A program made the position numbers and the translations under genes. Shown one piece after another: positions 51,421 to 60,569 of a stretch of DNA of 64,000 nucleotides (position 1 is its first letter; every line of letters starts with the position of its first letter). The notes below the pieces were generated by a model that was not told the DNA's origin, did no database searches, and saw nothing but the letters and a program-made list of their open reading frames with translations. This DNA comes from Thermocatellispora tengchongensis (lineage in GTDB: Bacteria; Actinomycetota; Actinomycetes; Streptosporangiales; Streptosporangiaceae), in contig NZ_JACHGN010000013.1 in the NCBI RefSeq assembly GCF_014202315.1, forward strand, positions 124,001 to 188,000, read 5' to 3'.

Positions 51421-52332
51421 TCAGAGCGATGTCGGCAGGGGGCCGCCGTGCCAGGTGAGGGCATCCGCGAAGGCGGCGATGACGTTCACCTCGCCACCGT
51501 CGGCCTCGGCGTAGGCCCGGTGCAGGTTGAGCACGAGGCGCTCGGCGTCCGCCCACGCGGCGAACTCCCCCAGGTCGGCTTCCCGCGCGGCGTCCAGCGG
51601 AGCCAGCCCCTTCTCCCGCCCCTTGCGCGCGACGGCGAGTACGAACCGGTAGTACCGCTCATGGGCGGCCAGCACCTCCGGCAGGTCACCGGCCGACGCG
51701 AGCGGCCCGTGCCCTGGCACGACGTGCTCGGGCTCGAAGTCCGCCAGCCACTCCAGCGACCGCAGCGCCCCCTCCACCGACCCCATCAACAGCATCGGCG
51801 TGAGCCCGTTGAACAGCAGGTCACCGGCGAACAGCACCCGCTCCTCCGGCAGCCAGGCCACCACGTCACCAGGGGTGTGCGCCGAATGCCCCGGGTGGCG
51901 CAGCTCGATCCGCCGCTCGCCGAGGTGGACGGTCATCTCGTCCTCGAAGACGGCGGACGGCGGCCTGCGCGTCACGTTTCCCCAGTTGGGCACCGGACTC
52001 CACACCGGCGGGCACCCGTCGATGTACGGATCGGCCACCAGCGCCGCCCGCGTGGCCACGTGCCCGAAAATCACCGTCTCCTCCGGCAGCAGGCTGTTTC
52101 CGTAGGAGTGGTCCCCGTGCTGGTGGGTGTTGACCGCCATGCGCACGGGCGCGCCGCCGGTCGCCTCCGCCACCGCGTTCAGGAACCGGCGGGTACGAGC
52201 CTCGCTCGCACACGTGTCGATCACGAACACTTCGCCGTCGCCCACCACAGCCCCGGCGTTGTTCACCCACCACGTGCCATCCGGCTGCACCCAGGCGAAG
52301 ACCCCCGGCACGATGTCATGCAGCTTCATCAC
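51421..52332 (-). CDS. MBL-fold metallo-hydrolase
   Basis: 303 residues. Metal motif NTHQHGDHSYGN (about 88-99), PGHSAHTPGDVVAW, FAGDLLFNG and VPGHGP fit the glyoxalase II/quinoprotein relay-like MBL branch. The C-terminal third is helical. ATG 52332 is followed by a second ATG at 52329. It is convergent with the TIM-barrel gene over the Ddl/MurF relics. Confidence 0.9.
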   Translation of the reverse strand: MMKLHDIVPGVFAWVQPDGTWWVNNAGAVVGDGEVFVIDTCASEARTRRFLNAVAEATGGAPVRMAVNTHQHGDHSYGNSLLPEETVIFGHVATRAALVADPYIDGCPPVWSPVPNWGNVTRRPPSAVFEDEMTVHLGERRIELRHPGHSAHTPGDVVAWLPEERVLFAGDLLFNGLTPMLLMGSVEGALRSLEWLADFEPEHVVPGHGPLASAGDLPEVLAAHERYYRFVLAVARKGREKGLAPLDAAREADLGEFAAWADAERLVLNLHRAYAEADGGEVNVIAAFADALTWHGGPLPTSL

Positions 52333-52500
52333 TCATTCCTCCTGTCCGAACATCTGCCAATACATGATCCAGGCGATCACCGTCCACTTCACAGTCCGGT
52401 TCCTGACCGGAGCCGACCCGATATGGATCGGGGCGGTCAGAAAGTGGGCAGCGCATGGCCTGGTGGACGATCGGTCACCGCAGGGACAGTGCCGGCATGC

Positions 52501-53495
52501 ATGAACGTAATCATCATCGGAGCCGGGCCCCCGGCCTGTCCGCCGCGATGCTGCTGGCCGTGCGCGGCCATCAGGTTACCGTCCTGGAACGCGACCCCGC
52601 CAGACCGCCCGCACGGGGGGAGCAGGCATGGACGTCGTGGGAGCGGCCGGGCGTGAGCCGGCTCCGGCTGCCGCACCTCATGATGCCGCGGGGGAGGATC
52701 CTGCTGGAAACGGAACTGCCCGAAGTGGTGGCCGGGCTGGAGACGGCAGGCGCGCTGCGGCACAACATGATCGCCGCGGCGGCGATTCTGCCCGGCGGCG
52801 GTGGCAGGCAGGACGGGGACGCGCGTTACGACACCCTGGGCGCCCGCCGGCCGCTACTGGAGTCCGTGCTGGCCGCCGCGGCCGACCGTACTGCCGGCGT
52901 CACCGTGCGGCGGGGCGTGGCAGTGACCCGGCTGCTGCCCGGACAGGCGTGCCTTCCGGGCGTGCCCCACGTGACCGGCGTCCAGACCGGCGACGGAGAG
53001 GTGCTGAAGGCCGACCTGGTCGTGGACGCGACCGGCCGTAAGTCGCAGATCTTCAAGCTGCTCGCCGAGCTCGGGCCCGTCCAGGACACCGAGGACCGGG
53101 CAGGGGCCGGGTTCGTGTCATCCGGCCCGGCCAGGCGACGCGACCTGGTCGCCGACGGAAAGCCCGTGGTCACCGGTCTGCTCGCGATCGGCGACGCCTG
53201 GGCCAGCACGAATCCGACCTTCGGCCAGGGGCTGGCCATGGGCCTGCTGCAGGCCACCCTGCTGCGGGACGCGCTCGACACCGTTTCCACTGCGGATCCC
53301 GTCAAGCTGACCCTGGTCTTCAGCGAGTACCTGGTGGCCGGCGCCGCGCCCTTCTACGAAGGACTGCGCGGCTGGGACCACCACCGGATCGCCGAGATCG
53401 ACGCGCACATCAAGGGCGAGAGGCGTGTCGGCATGCGGCTGGAAGTCGCCGACGTCCAGCGCGGACGCCTCAGAGCCGCTCAGCCCCACGCGTAG
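52501..53495 (+). pseudogene. FAD-dependent monooxygenase/halogenase-like gene, frameshifted and internally deleted
   Basis: ATG 52501 gives MNVIIIGAG, then the GxGxxG motif breaks; the expected GLSAAMLLAVRGHQVTVLERD continues in another frame after one lost base near 52531. The GDAWASTNPTFGQGLAMGLL motif is intact, but the central substrate domain is largely missing: about 60 residues separate VVDATGRKS from it, where relatives have well over 100. Thus a non-functional relative of the tryptophan-halogenase/geranylgeranyl-reductase-like FAD family. The 3' end merges with the integrase fragment. Confidence 0.7.
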
Positions 53496-53923
53496 ACGAC
53501 CTTGAACAAGGGGGCGTCCCGACAGCGGGCCGGCGCACCCTTGTTTCCCTGCCGTAGCGTCTGTCCCATCTGGTCGTCGGTGTAGTCGAGGAAGCGCTGG
53601 ACCTCCTCGCGGGTCATCGGCCGCCGCCCCGGACCGGCGAGTGCGTCCGCCGCACGCTCGTCCAGACAGATCTGCACGGGAACGCTGCCTAAGCGGTCCT
53701 GGCACTCCCTCGTCCACCCCTGGTGAAGCGCGGTCACGCAGTCGCAGAAGCACCGCAGCGCGGCATGATATCCACGGATCGTCGTGTGTGCACGGCGCAG
53801 TTCGACGGTCAGGTGCGTGATCCACAAGTGAACGTGCTCTGGCGACCATTGCCAGGGATAGGCGCCGGTGAATTGCGCGAATCTGCGCACGACGTCCTCA
53901 CGCAGGCTGATCGTGGCGGGCAC
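53480..53923 (-). pseudogene. site-specific integrase, N-terminal fragment
   Basis: 147 residues beginning MPATISLREDVVRRFAQFTG. The SAM-like core-binding region of tyrosine recombinases (WSPEHVHLWITHLTVELRRA, then TTIRGYHAALRCFCDCVT) is present, but the catalytic domain (R-HxxR-Y) is absent. The end overlaps the monooxygenase relic. It adjoins the aldo-keto reductase relic. Confidence 0.6.
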
Positions 53924-53935
53924 GTCGGCGAGCGT

Positions 53936-54720
53936 TCAGAAGGAGGCGATCCGGTCGCGTTCTCCGGCCGTGAGCCGCACCTCCATCGCTGCGAGGAGAG
54001 TGGCGAACTGGGTGAGCGCGGCGCCACCAGCGCCGAGATGACCGCCGGCTCAGCCGGCACCCAGGCCAGGGCCAAGGCCGCGGGCGGCAGATCGTAATCC
54101 TCCGCCGCCTCCACCAGCCGAGCGATCCCGCGCGTGAGATGTCCTTCGTCGTGCTCGGCGTACCAGCCGGGCAGAAGGTCCAGCCGGGACCCCGCCGGAG
54201 TGCCCGCACGGTGTTTCCCGGTCAGCAGACCGCCCGCGAGCGGGCTGAAGGCGGTGAAGCCGGCCCCGCTGCCGGAGCACGCGACCATGACGTCGCTTTC
54301 GGCGGCGCGGTTGAGCAGGTTGTAGTCGTCCTGGACGTTGATCGGCCGCGTCACGCCGAGCCGGTCGGCCGCCTCCACCACCGGGCGGAAGTGCGTGCCG
54401 GTGCAGTTGCTCATGCCGTAGTGCCGGATCTTCCCCTCACGCGCGAGGCGGTCGAACGCGGTCACCGTCTCCTCGACGGGCGTGCCGGGATCGTGCACGT
54501 GAGTGAGATAGAGGTCGAGGTGGTCGGTACGCAGCCGCCGCAGGCTCACTTCCACCTGCCGGCGGATGTGCCGCTCCGACAGCCCCGCGCCATCGCCCAC
54601 CGGCTTGCCCACCTTCGTCGCCACCACGACCTGGTCACGCACGCCCCGATCCGACAGCCACCGGCCCAGCCACTCCTCCGAGCGCCCGCCCCCGTAGGAG
54701 TCGGCGGTGTCGAACATCGT
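53936..54720 (-). pseudogene. aldo-keto reductase, 5'-truncated and frameshifted
   Basis: The frame enters at FDTADSYGGGRSEEWLGRWL (catalytic Asp and Tyr) and keeps VVVATKVGKPVGD, LDLYLTHVHDPGTPVEET and FSPLAGGLLTGKHR. The first roughly 45 residues of the fold are missing. Near 54020 a shift moves the last 25 residues (FATLLAAMEVRLTAGERDRI) to another frame, ending at 53936. Confidence 0.72.
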
Positions 54721-55299
54721 GACTCGGTGGTGGTGGCGGCCGCCGGCGCGGGGCGGTGACGACGGGCCTCTTGACTCCGTGCCGCCGACAGCCGACAGCC
54801 CGCCTCCACCTCGACCCTGATCAGCTCGTGACCCTCTGGACGCCCACGGAGACGCCGGCCGTGCCAGTGGGCATCCCAGTCCGGGAGACAAGGAGAGCCC
54901 CGCGTCGGACGGCGAGCCGGGCACGGACGATGTACCGAAGATGGTGCGCCGCGGGCCTCGCCCGTCTCATGCATCGCCGCCGGCGCATGTTCGGCATCAA
55001 CTTGGGCGCCCCTGGCATCCCACCGAGATCGCCATCGCGGTCTGCGGGGGCATCCCGCTGGGCACGATCACTGTCGTGGCGTCGGGCGTCCGGGGGCGCT
55101 CGCCGAGCGTGGCCGCCATGGTCAAGTCAAGCCGTAGGAACGCGACGACACCGACGCCATCCGCCTGTACGAGAAGCTCGGCTTCCGCCTGCGCCGCACC
55201 ACGACGTTCCAGTCCGCCCGGACCCCGCCCGCCGGGCGTCCCGATGAGGCCCGGCGGGGAGCGGGACCGCCGCCCCGGCGCGTGCGGGACCGCGGCGAA
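54721..55299. other. degenerate stretch with a GNAT tail
   Basis: No intact gene. At 55141-55263 (plus) RDDTDAIRLYEKLGFRLRRT is the C-terminal end of a GNAT acetyltransferase without the rest. The remaining sequence between 54740 and 55140 shows no recognisable family. Confidence 0.5.
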
Positions 55300-56358
55300 T
55301 CAGCGGCCGTTCGACAGGGCGGTGTCCGCGGCCGGCGCGCCGCTGGACGGAGGGCCGACGTGGACCAGCACGTCGACCAGTTTGGGCACGCCCGTCAGCA
55401 GCGCGTCCCGGGCCCGGTCGGCGACCTCGTGGGCCTCGGCGAAGGACAACTCGCCGGTGGCGCGGATGGCGACCTCCGAACGCAGCCGATGCCCGACCCA
55501 GCGCATGCGTACGGTGTCGACGCCCGTCACGCCGGGGACCCGGGACAGCAGGTCCTCGGCCCGGGAGATCAGCGCCGGATCCACCCCGTCCATCAGCCGC
55601 CAGTAGATCTCCTTGGCCGCCCGGGTGAGCACCATGACGATGGCGGCGCAGATGATCAGCCCGACGACCGGGTCGGCCCAGGGGAGGCCCAGGGCCACCC
55701 CGCCCGCGCCGAACACCACCGCGAGGGAGGTGAGCCCGTCCGTCCGGGCGTGCAGGCCGTCGGCCACCAGCGCGGCCGACCCGATGCGGCGGCCGACCCG
55801 GATCCGGTAGACGGCCACCAGCTCGTTGCCGGCGAAACCGACCACCCCGGCGGCCATCACCCAGCCGACGTTCGCCACCTCCTGTGGATCGAGCAGCCTG
55901 CGGACGGACTCGTACCCGGCGACCGCGGCCGAGGCGGCGATGGTCAGCACGATGAACACGCCCGCGATGTCCTCGGCGCGCCCGTAGCCGTAGGTGTAGC
56001 GCCTGGTCGCGGCGCGGCGCCCCAGGACGAAGGCGAACCACAGCGGCACCGCCGTGAGAGCGTCGGCGAAATTGTGCACGGTGTCGGCGAGCAGGGCCAC
56101 CGAGCCGCTGATCGCGACGATGCCGGCCTGTAGCGACGCGGTGACGCCCAGGCCGACCAGGCTGATCTTCAGCGCCCGGATGCCCTCGCCGCTCGCCTCC
56201 AGCGCGTCGTCCACCGAGTCGGCGGCGTCGTGCGAGTGCGGCGTGAACAGATGGCGCACCCGGGCCGGCAACCCACGCCGTCCCGGCCCCCCCGTGGCCG
56301 TGCCCGTGTCCGTGCCCGTGCCCATACCCGTGTCCATTGCCGGCCGTGGCGTGCTCAT
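55300..56358 (-). CDS. cation diffusion facilitator (CDF) metal exporter
   Basis: 352 residues. Six transmembrane helices (about 62-245) with metal-site motifs LADTVHNFAD in helix 2 and DGLHARTDG in helix 5, then a cytoplasmic alpha/beta domain (about 250-330). The N terminus has a threonine/glycine-rich low-complexity run (TGMGTGTDTGTATGG) and HSHD before helix 1. It exports a divalent ion such as Zn, Fe or Mn by proton exchange. An in-frame longer reading upstream adds only His/Gly repeats (around 56340-56400). Confidence 0.92.
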   Translation of the reverse strand: MSTPRPAMDTGMGTGTDTGTATGGPGRRGLPARVRHLFTPHSHDAADSVDDALEASGEGIRALKISLVGLGVTASLQAGIVAISGSVALLADTVHNFADALTAVPLWFAFVLGRRAATRRYTYGYGRAEDIAGVFIVLTIAASAAVAGYESVRRLLDPQEVANVGWVMAAGVVGFAGNELVAVYRIRVGRRIGSAALVADGLHARTDGLTSLAVVFGAGGVALGLPWADPVVGLIICAAIVMVLTRAAKEIYWRLMDGVDPALISRAEDLLSRVPGVTGVDTVRMRWVGHRLRSEVAIRATGELSFAEAHEVADRARDALLTGVPKLVDVLVHVGPPSSGAPAADTALSNGR

Positions 56359-56773
56359 CCGCTCGCTTCATTCCGCATCCGATCGCCGTCAGGGGACAGG
56401 GCGCGCGCCCGGCGCCTCGCGCCGTCATTCCGGTCACCTATATCTGAGTTAAATCCATAATTCGGCGATTATGCAAATCGCGGAACCCGGTCATTTGTCG
56501 CGGCGTCCGGCTATTTATTGGCGTGGCATTGTTGCGTGTGATTCGCAACAGCGGAGCGACTTCATCAAGGGAATGTGGGCAGGTGCATTCCGTTTCCGGG
56601 CGCCCGGCCGGGTCGACGGTGGCGCCGATCGGGAGCGCGGCCGATCTTCATGAGCCGCCGCCGCGCCGGAGGCGGACCGGAGAAGGTCACGTACAGGTAA
56701 CCCGAATGGGGCGGGGGAGCGGCTGTGAGATTATCGCCGTGGACGATTCCGATCGAGAGGGGGCGTCCTTCTC
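56359..56773. other. AT-richer intergenic region with a small dyad
   Basis: 415 bp without a recognisable gene. A7-bp inverted repeat TGTTGCG (56530-56536) / CGCAACA (56544-56550) and an AT-rich segment (56430-56480) may belong to the CDF promoter. A GTGCCCGT-type hexamer run at the left edge belongs to the CDF coding start. Confidence 0.5.
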
Positions 56774-57490
56774 ATGGCCCGACCTTCTCGCCCGCCGAAT
56801 CGCCGCCATGAGGTGAAGCCCCCGAGATGGTGGCGGCATCCCGCGGCGAGGTGGACCGGCGGCGCGGTGCTGACGCCGGTATTGGTGGCGATGCTGATAT
56901 TCGTCATTCAACGGCCGTTCGGGCCGGAGGCGAGCGCGCCGCCGGCCACGCCGACGCCCTCCAGGCCCGCGGAGCCGCCGATCGTCGTGGACCTGGTCTC
57001 CGTGGAGACCGACGCGATACCCAGGGATCCGACGCGGGCGTTACGCGATCCGGTGCATTTGGACGGCGGGCAGCTCGCGGCGCTCAACGCCATGACGGAA
57101 GAGCAGGCCGAAGCCTGGTTCCGGCGGCAGGGCGTCGCCGAGGACAGTCTCATCAAGGTGGTCCTGCGCGGCAACAACGACAAAAAGGTGAGGATCGTCA
57201 ACATGGTGGCAGACGCCACGTGCGGCCCACCCTTCTCCGGCACACTGTTCTACAGCCCTCCCGGCGGTGCCGATGACGACATCATCAAGCTGGGATTCGA
57301 TCTCGACACCCCCACTCCGAGGGCGCAGCTCCTGGAAGGGTGGGCCTGGCGTGGCGACTACTTCACCAAGAAGACGATCTCGCTCGCCCGCGACGAGGAC
57401 ATCACGTTGCTGCTCGTTCCCGAGACGTCCGAACACTATGCGTATGAACGCGCGTACGACGAACACATCTCCGGCTCCGGCGACGACTAG
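56774..57490 (+). CDS. single-pass membrane protein of unknown function
   Basis: 238 residues: a basic, Arg/Trp-rich N-terminal tail (1-28), one transmembrane helix (about 31-47, GGAVLTPVLVAMLIFVI), a Pro/Ala-rich linker, then an extracytoplasmic domain of about 170 residues with a single Cys (ATCGPPFSG). ATG 56774 has GAGAGGGGGCG upstream. The topology resembles small actinobacterial membrane-anchored regulatory or stress proteins, but I cannot assign a family. Confidence 0.68.
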   Translation: MARPSRPPNRRHEVKPPRWWRHPAARWTGGAVLTPVLVAMLIFVIQRPFGPEASAPPATPTPSRPAEPPIVVDLVSVETDAIPRDPTRALRDPVHLDGGQLAALNAMTEEQAEAWFRRQGVAEDSLIKVVLRGNNDKKVRIVNMVADATCGPPFSGTLFYSPPGGADDDIIKLGFDLDTPTPRAQLLEGWAWRGDYFTKKTISLARDEDITLLLVPETSEHYAYERAYDEHISGSGDD

Positions 57491-57522
57491 GGCCCTGGAG
57501 GGCTCGTCTCGATCCGAGCCGG

Positions 57523-58323
57523 TCAGTCGCCGAGGAAGGCCACCACCCGGGCGGGGGCCGCGCTGGTGCGGGGGAGCTTGAGCGGGAAGAAGCCGACGGT
57601 GAATCCGGTCGGCGGCAGGGCGGCGAGGTTCGTCAACTGCTGGACGATGAACGCCTCCTTGTCGCGGATCGCGAAGTGTCCGTCCCAGATCTGGGCGGGG
57701 TCGCCGGTCTCCTCGAAGGCCCTGCGCATGACCGGGAAGGGACGGTCCCAGGCGAGGGCGTCGGTGCCCAGGATGGAGGCGCCCAGGGAGGTGAGGAAGC
57801 GCGTGCCGTCGCCGGTCATGCCCGGGTAGTTGTAGTACTCGGCGTCGGCCATGGTGTAGCGCTCCTGGCCGGTGCGGATGAGGACCGCGTCGCCGTCCTG
57901 GATCTCCCGGCCGGTCGCCTCGATCGCCGCTTGGAGGCCCTCGATCGGGATCGCGGCCCCCGGCTTCACCCAGCGGCGGACGTCCAGGACCATGCCGGGG
58001 CGGAACAGCTCGTCGAGGGAGATGTCGCTGATCGTACGGGCGGGCTTGCCCTCGATCAGCCGTCCGCTGTGCAGGGGGGCGTCGACGTGGGTGCCGCAGT
58101 GGGTGTTCATCTCGGTCAGCATGTCCTCCCCCCAGCCCTCCCCGTCGGGGAGGTCGGAGGCTTGGCAGCCGAAGATGGACATCATCCGCTCCAGGCCGCC
58201 GGACTCGGGGCTGAGGTACTGGATCCGCGGGGCGATCACGGTCTCCAGCGCCTTGAAGGACTCGTGGACGCGGGCCCGGTTCTCCGGGTCCATGGTGCGC
58301 GTCAGGTCGACGAGAGTGGGCAT
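57523..58323 (-). CDS. cyclase family protein
   Basis: About 266 residues with the family metal motif NTHCGTHVDAPLH (about 75-87) and DGDAVLIRTGQERY, AILGTDALAWDRP. Same family as 41206 but a different branch, with a longer N-terminal part (GGLERMMSIFGCQASDLPDG). ATG 58323 or ATG 58329, both behind AAGGAG; GTG 58338 would swallow that site. Last gene of the ligase / MFS / FAH / cyclase operon. Confidence 0.88.
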   Translation of the reverse strand: MPTLVDLTRTMDPENRARVHESFKALETVIAPRIQYLSPESGGLERMMSIFGCQASDLPDGEGWGEDMLTEMNTHCGTHVDAPLHSGRLIEGKPARTISDISLDELFRPGMVLDVRRWVKPGAAIPIEGLQAAIEATGREIQDGDAVLIRTGQERYTMADAEYYNYPGMTGDGTRFLTSLGASILGTDALAWDRPFPVMRRAFEETGDPAQIWDGHFAIRDKEAFIVQQLTNLAALPPTGFTVGFFPLKLPRTSAAPARVVAFLGD

Positions 58324-58342
58324 GGGCATCTCCTTCACGTGG

Positions 58343-59287
58343 TCAGCAGCCGGTCCGCAGCGGGATCATCGGCGGCGCCGGGCGGACGGTCTGGCGGGTG
58401 TGTCCCAACGCGGGTCCCTGGAGTGAGACGACGTCGCCCGGCCGCAACCAGCCGGAGAATCCGGCCATGTCCGGGGTGTCGACATGCTCCAGCAGGCAGC
58501 CGCCGGGGACGGTGCCGGACCCGATCACGTCGCCCGGCAGCAGGTCGGTCCCCCTGGAGAGGTAGGCCAGCAGCTCACCGAACGTCCAGTCCATCGCGGC
58601 CAGGGTGCCGCGCGAGACCTCCCTGCCGTTGACGGTGGCGGACACCTCCAGGTGGAGCCGGCCATCGCTCCGGTACGGTTCCAGCTCGTCGGCGGTGACC
58701 AGGGCGGGGCCGAGGGTGATCGCGCTGTCCTTGGCCTTACCCATCCCGATCCCCTGCGCCATGTCGCGCAACTGGTGGTCGCGGGCCGTCCAGTCGTTGT
58801 AGAAGGTGTAGCCGACGATGTGCTCCTCGGCGGTGTCCGGATGCAGATCCCGGCCGCCGCGGCCGATGACGGCGCCGATCTCCAGCTCGAAGTCGAACAG
58901 CTCGCAGCCGGGGGCGATCGGCACGTCGTCGTACGGCCCGACGACCGCCGCGGGGTTGCCGAAGTAGAAGGCGGGGGTCTGGGACCAGGCCGGATGAAGC
59001 TCCCCGCCGCGGCCCATCGCCCGGTAGCAGCCGCGCAGGTGGTCGAGGAAGCACAGGCCGTCGCGGATCGAGGGGGGCCGCGGGATGGGCGCGAGCAGCC
59101 GTACCTCGTCGAGCGGCCGGACCTCGGTGGGGGCGGTACGGGCGGCGGCGCCGGCCTCGGCCAGGCGCTCGCCGTCATCGCCGAGGAGCGACAGCAGGGT
59201 CACGCCGGCGCCGAGCCCGCGCACGGTCGGGCCGTCCAGGATGCCGGTCCGCGGCCCGGAGCCGGCGTCGTAGGTCACCCACTTCAC
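58343..59287 (-). CDS. fumarylacetoacetate hydrolase family protein
   Basis: 314 residues. FYFGNPAAVVGPYDDVPI and the metal ligands in FDFELEIGAVIGRGG and YNDWTARDHQ define the FAH superfamily (C-C bond hydrolases, decarboxylases/isomerases of aromatic meta-cleavage and dicarboxylate pathways). GTG 59287 overlaps the transporter stop (GTGA). With the neighbouring cyclase, MFS and CoA ligase it suggests catabolism of an aromatic or dicarboxylic acid. Confidence 0.9.
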   Translation of the reverse strand: MKWVTYDAGSGPRTGILDGPTVRGLGAGVTLLSLLGDDGERLAEAGAAARTAPTEVRPLDEVRLLAPIPRPPSIRDGLCFLDHLRGCYRAMGRGGELHPAWSQTPAFYFGNPAAVVGPYDDVPIAPGCELFDFELEIGAVIGRGGRDLHPDTAEEHIVGYTFYNDWTARDHQLRDMAQGIGMGKAKDSAITLGPALVTADELEPYRSDGRLHLEVSATVNGREVSRGTLAAMDWTFGELLAYLSRGTDLLPGDVIGSGTVPGGCLLEHVDTPDMAGFSGWLRPGDVVSLQGPALGHTRQTVRPAPPMIPLRTGC

Positions 59288-60543
59288 GAGTGCATCCCTT
59301 CGATGGTGGTGATGGAGCGCTCCGGTGCCGGGGACGAGGACGGGAACCGGGGGGCGCTGAGCAGTAGCGCCGCCGCGAGCGCCAGGAGCGCGACGGCGAC
59401 CAGCAGCGGCGCCGTGTAGCCGCCGGTGACCGCGAGCAGCCAGGCCATCATCAGCGGGCTCGCGCCGACGCCGAGCATGAACACCGCGTAGAAGACGCCG
59501 AACATCCGGCTGTACCGGGCCAGACCGTAGTACCTGGCGGTGAGGTAGCCGATGAGGTCGACTTCGGCGCCGAGCGCGAGGCCCACCCCGACCGCGGCGG
59601 CCGCGGCCAGCGCCGGGCCGCCGGCCAGCAGGGCGACGTACCCGAGCGCGGCGAGGAGCAGTACGGCGGCGGCGACGCGGGGGGCGAAGAGCCGGTCCAC
59701 GAGCAGGCCCACCCCGACGCGGCCGACGATCACCGCGATGCCGACCAGCCCGGCGGTCGTGGCGGCGGAGGCCGTGCTGACGCCCGCGTCACGCAGCATC
59801 GGCACCAGGTGCACGGTCATCCCGCCGACGGCCAGCGCCAGCGCGAGGAACGCCAGCGCGAGGCGGGCGAACAACGCGCCGCGCAGGACCGGGGCGATGC
59901 GCTCGCGGGCCGCAGGCGCGGTCGTGGTCCCGGCGCCGCGCCTGGGCATCAGGAGCAGTACGACCAGTGCGGCGGCGAGCACGGCGGCACCCAGGATCTG
60001 GTAGCCGGAGCGCCAGTTCTCCGCGATCCGCGCGCCGAGGAGCTGGGGCACGACGAACGCGACGAGCCCGGCCCCGCCCAGGGCGATGCCGAGCGCGAGG
60101 CCCCGCCCGCGGTCGAAGCGCTCGTTGACGGTCCGGGTGAACGAGACCGCGGTCGACGCCGCCGCGAGCAGGTACATCAGCACCCAGATCGCGAGGTAGC
60201 CGAGGAACGACGGCCCGCTCGCCGACAGCAGGAAGTAGGCCAGGCCGAGCGCTCCCATGGAGATCGTGGCGGGCAGCCGCACGCCGAGGCGGTCCACGAC
60301 CATGCCGACGAGCGGGGCGGTCAGGATCGTGATCGTGGAGCCGGCGAGCTGGAGTGCGGAGAGCTGGGCGCGGGTCCAGCCGAACTCGGCCTCGAGCTCG
60401 GGGACGAACAGCCCGTTGGTGTAGAAGGGCAGGACGGCGACGCCGGCCCCGATGCCGACGGTCGCCGCGGTCAGGGCCCGCCAGTGGCGGCGGAACTCCG
60501 CGCCGGCGCCGAGCGGCGCCGGGTGGAACGGCTCTGTGGTCAT
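59284..60543 (-). CDS. MFS transporter (OFA/MCT-like)
   Basis: 419 residues, 12 hydrophobic segments. GLFVPELEAEFGWTRAQLSA and APLVGMVVDRLGVRLPAT are typical of the oxalate/formate and monocarboxylate transporter branch. ATG 60543 chosen; although the frame is open for another 950 bp upstream, that part is antisense to the adjacent ligase. Probably imports the organic acid used by the downstream enzymes. Confidence 0.9.
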   Translation of the reverse strand: MTTEPFHPAPLGAGAEFRRHWRALTAATVGIGAGVAVLPFYTNGLFVPELEAEFGWTRAQLSALQLAGSTITILTAPLVGMVVDRLGVRLPATISMGALGLAYFLLSASGPSFLGYLAIWVLMYLLAAASTAVSFTRTVNERFDRGRGLALGIALGGAGLVAFVVPQLLGARIAENWRSGYQILGAAVLAAALVVLLLMPRRGAGTTTAPAARERIAPVLRGALFARLALAFLALALAVGGMTVHLVPMLRDAGVSTASAATTAGLVGIAVIVGRVGVGLLVDRLFAPRVAAAVLLLAALGYVALLAGGPALAAAAAVGVGLALGAEVDLIGYLTARYYGLARYSRMFGVFYAVFMLGVGASPLMMAWLLAVTGGYTAPLLVAVALLALAAALLLSAPRFPSSSPAPERSITTIEGMHS

Positions 60544-60569
60544 GGATTTCTCCCGTCGGGGCGGAGGGA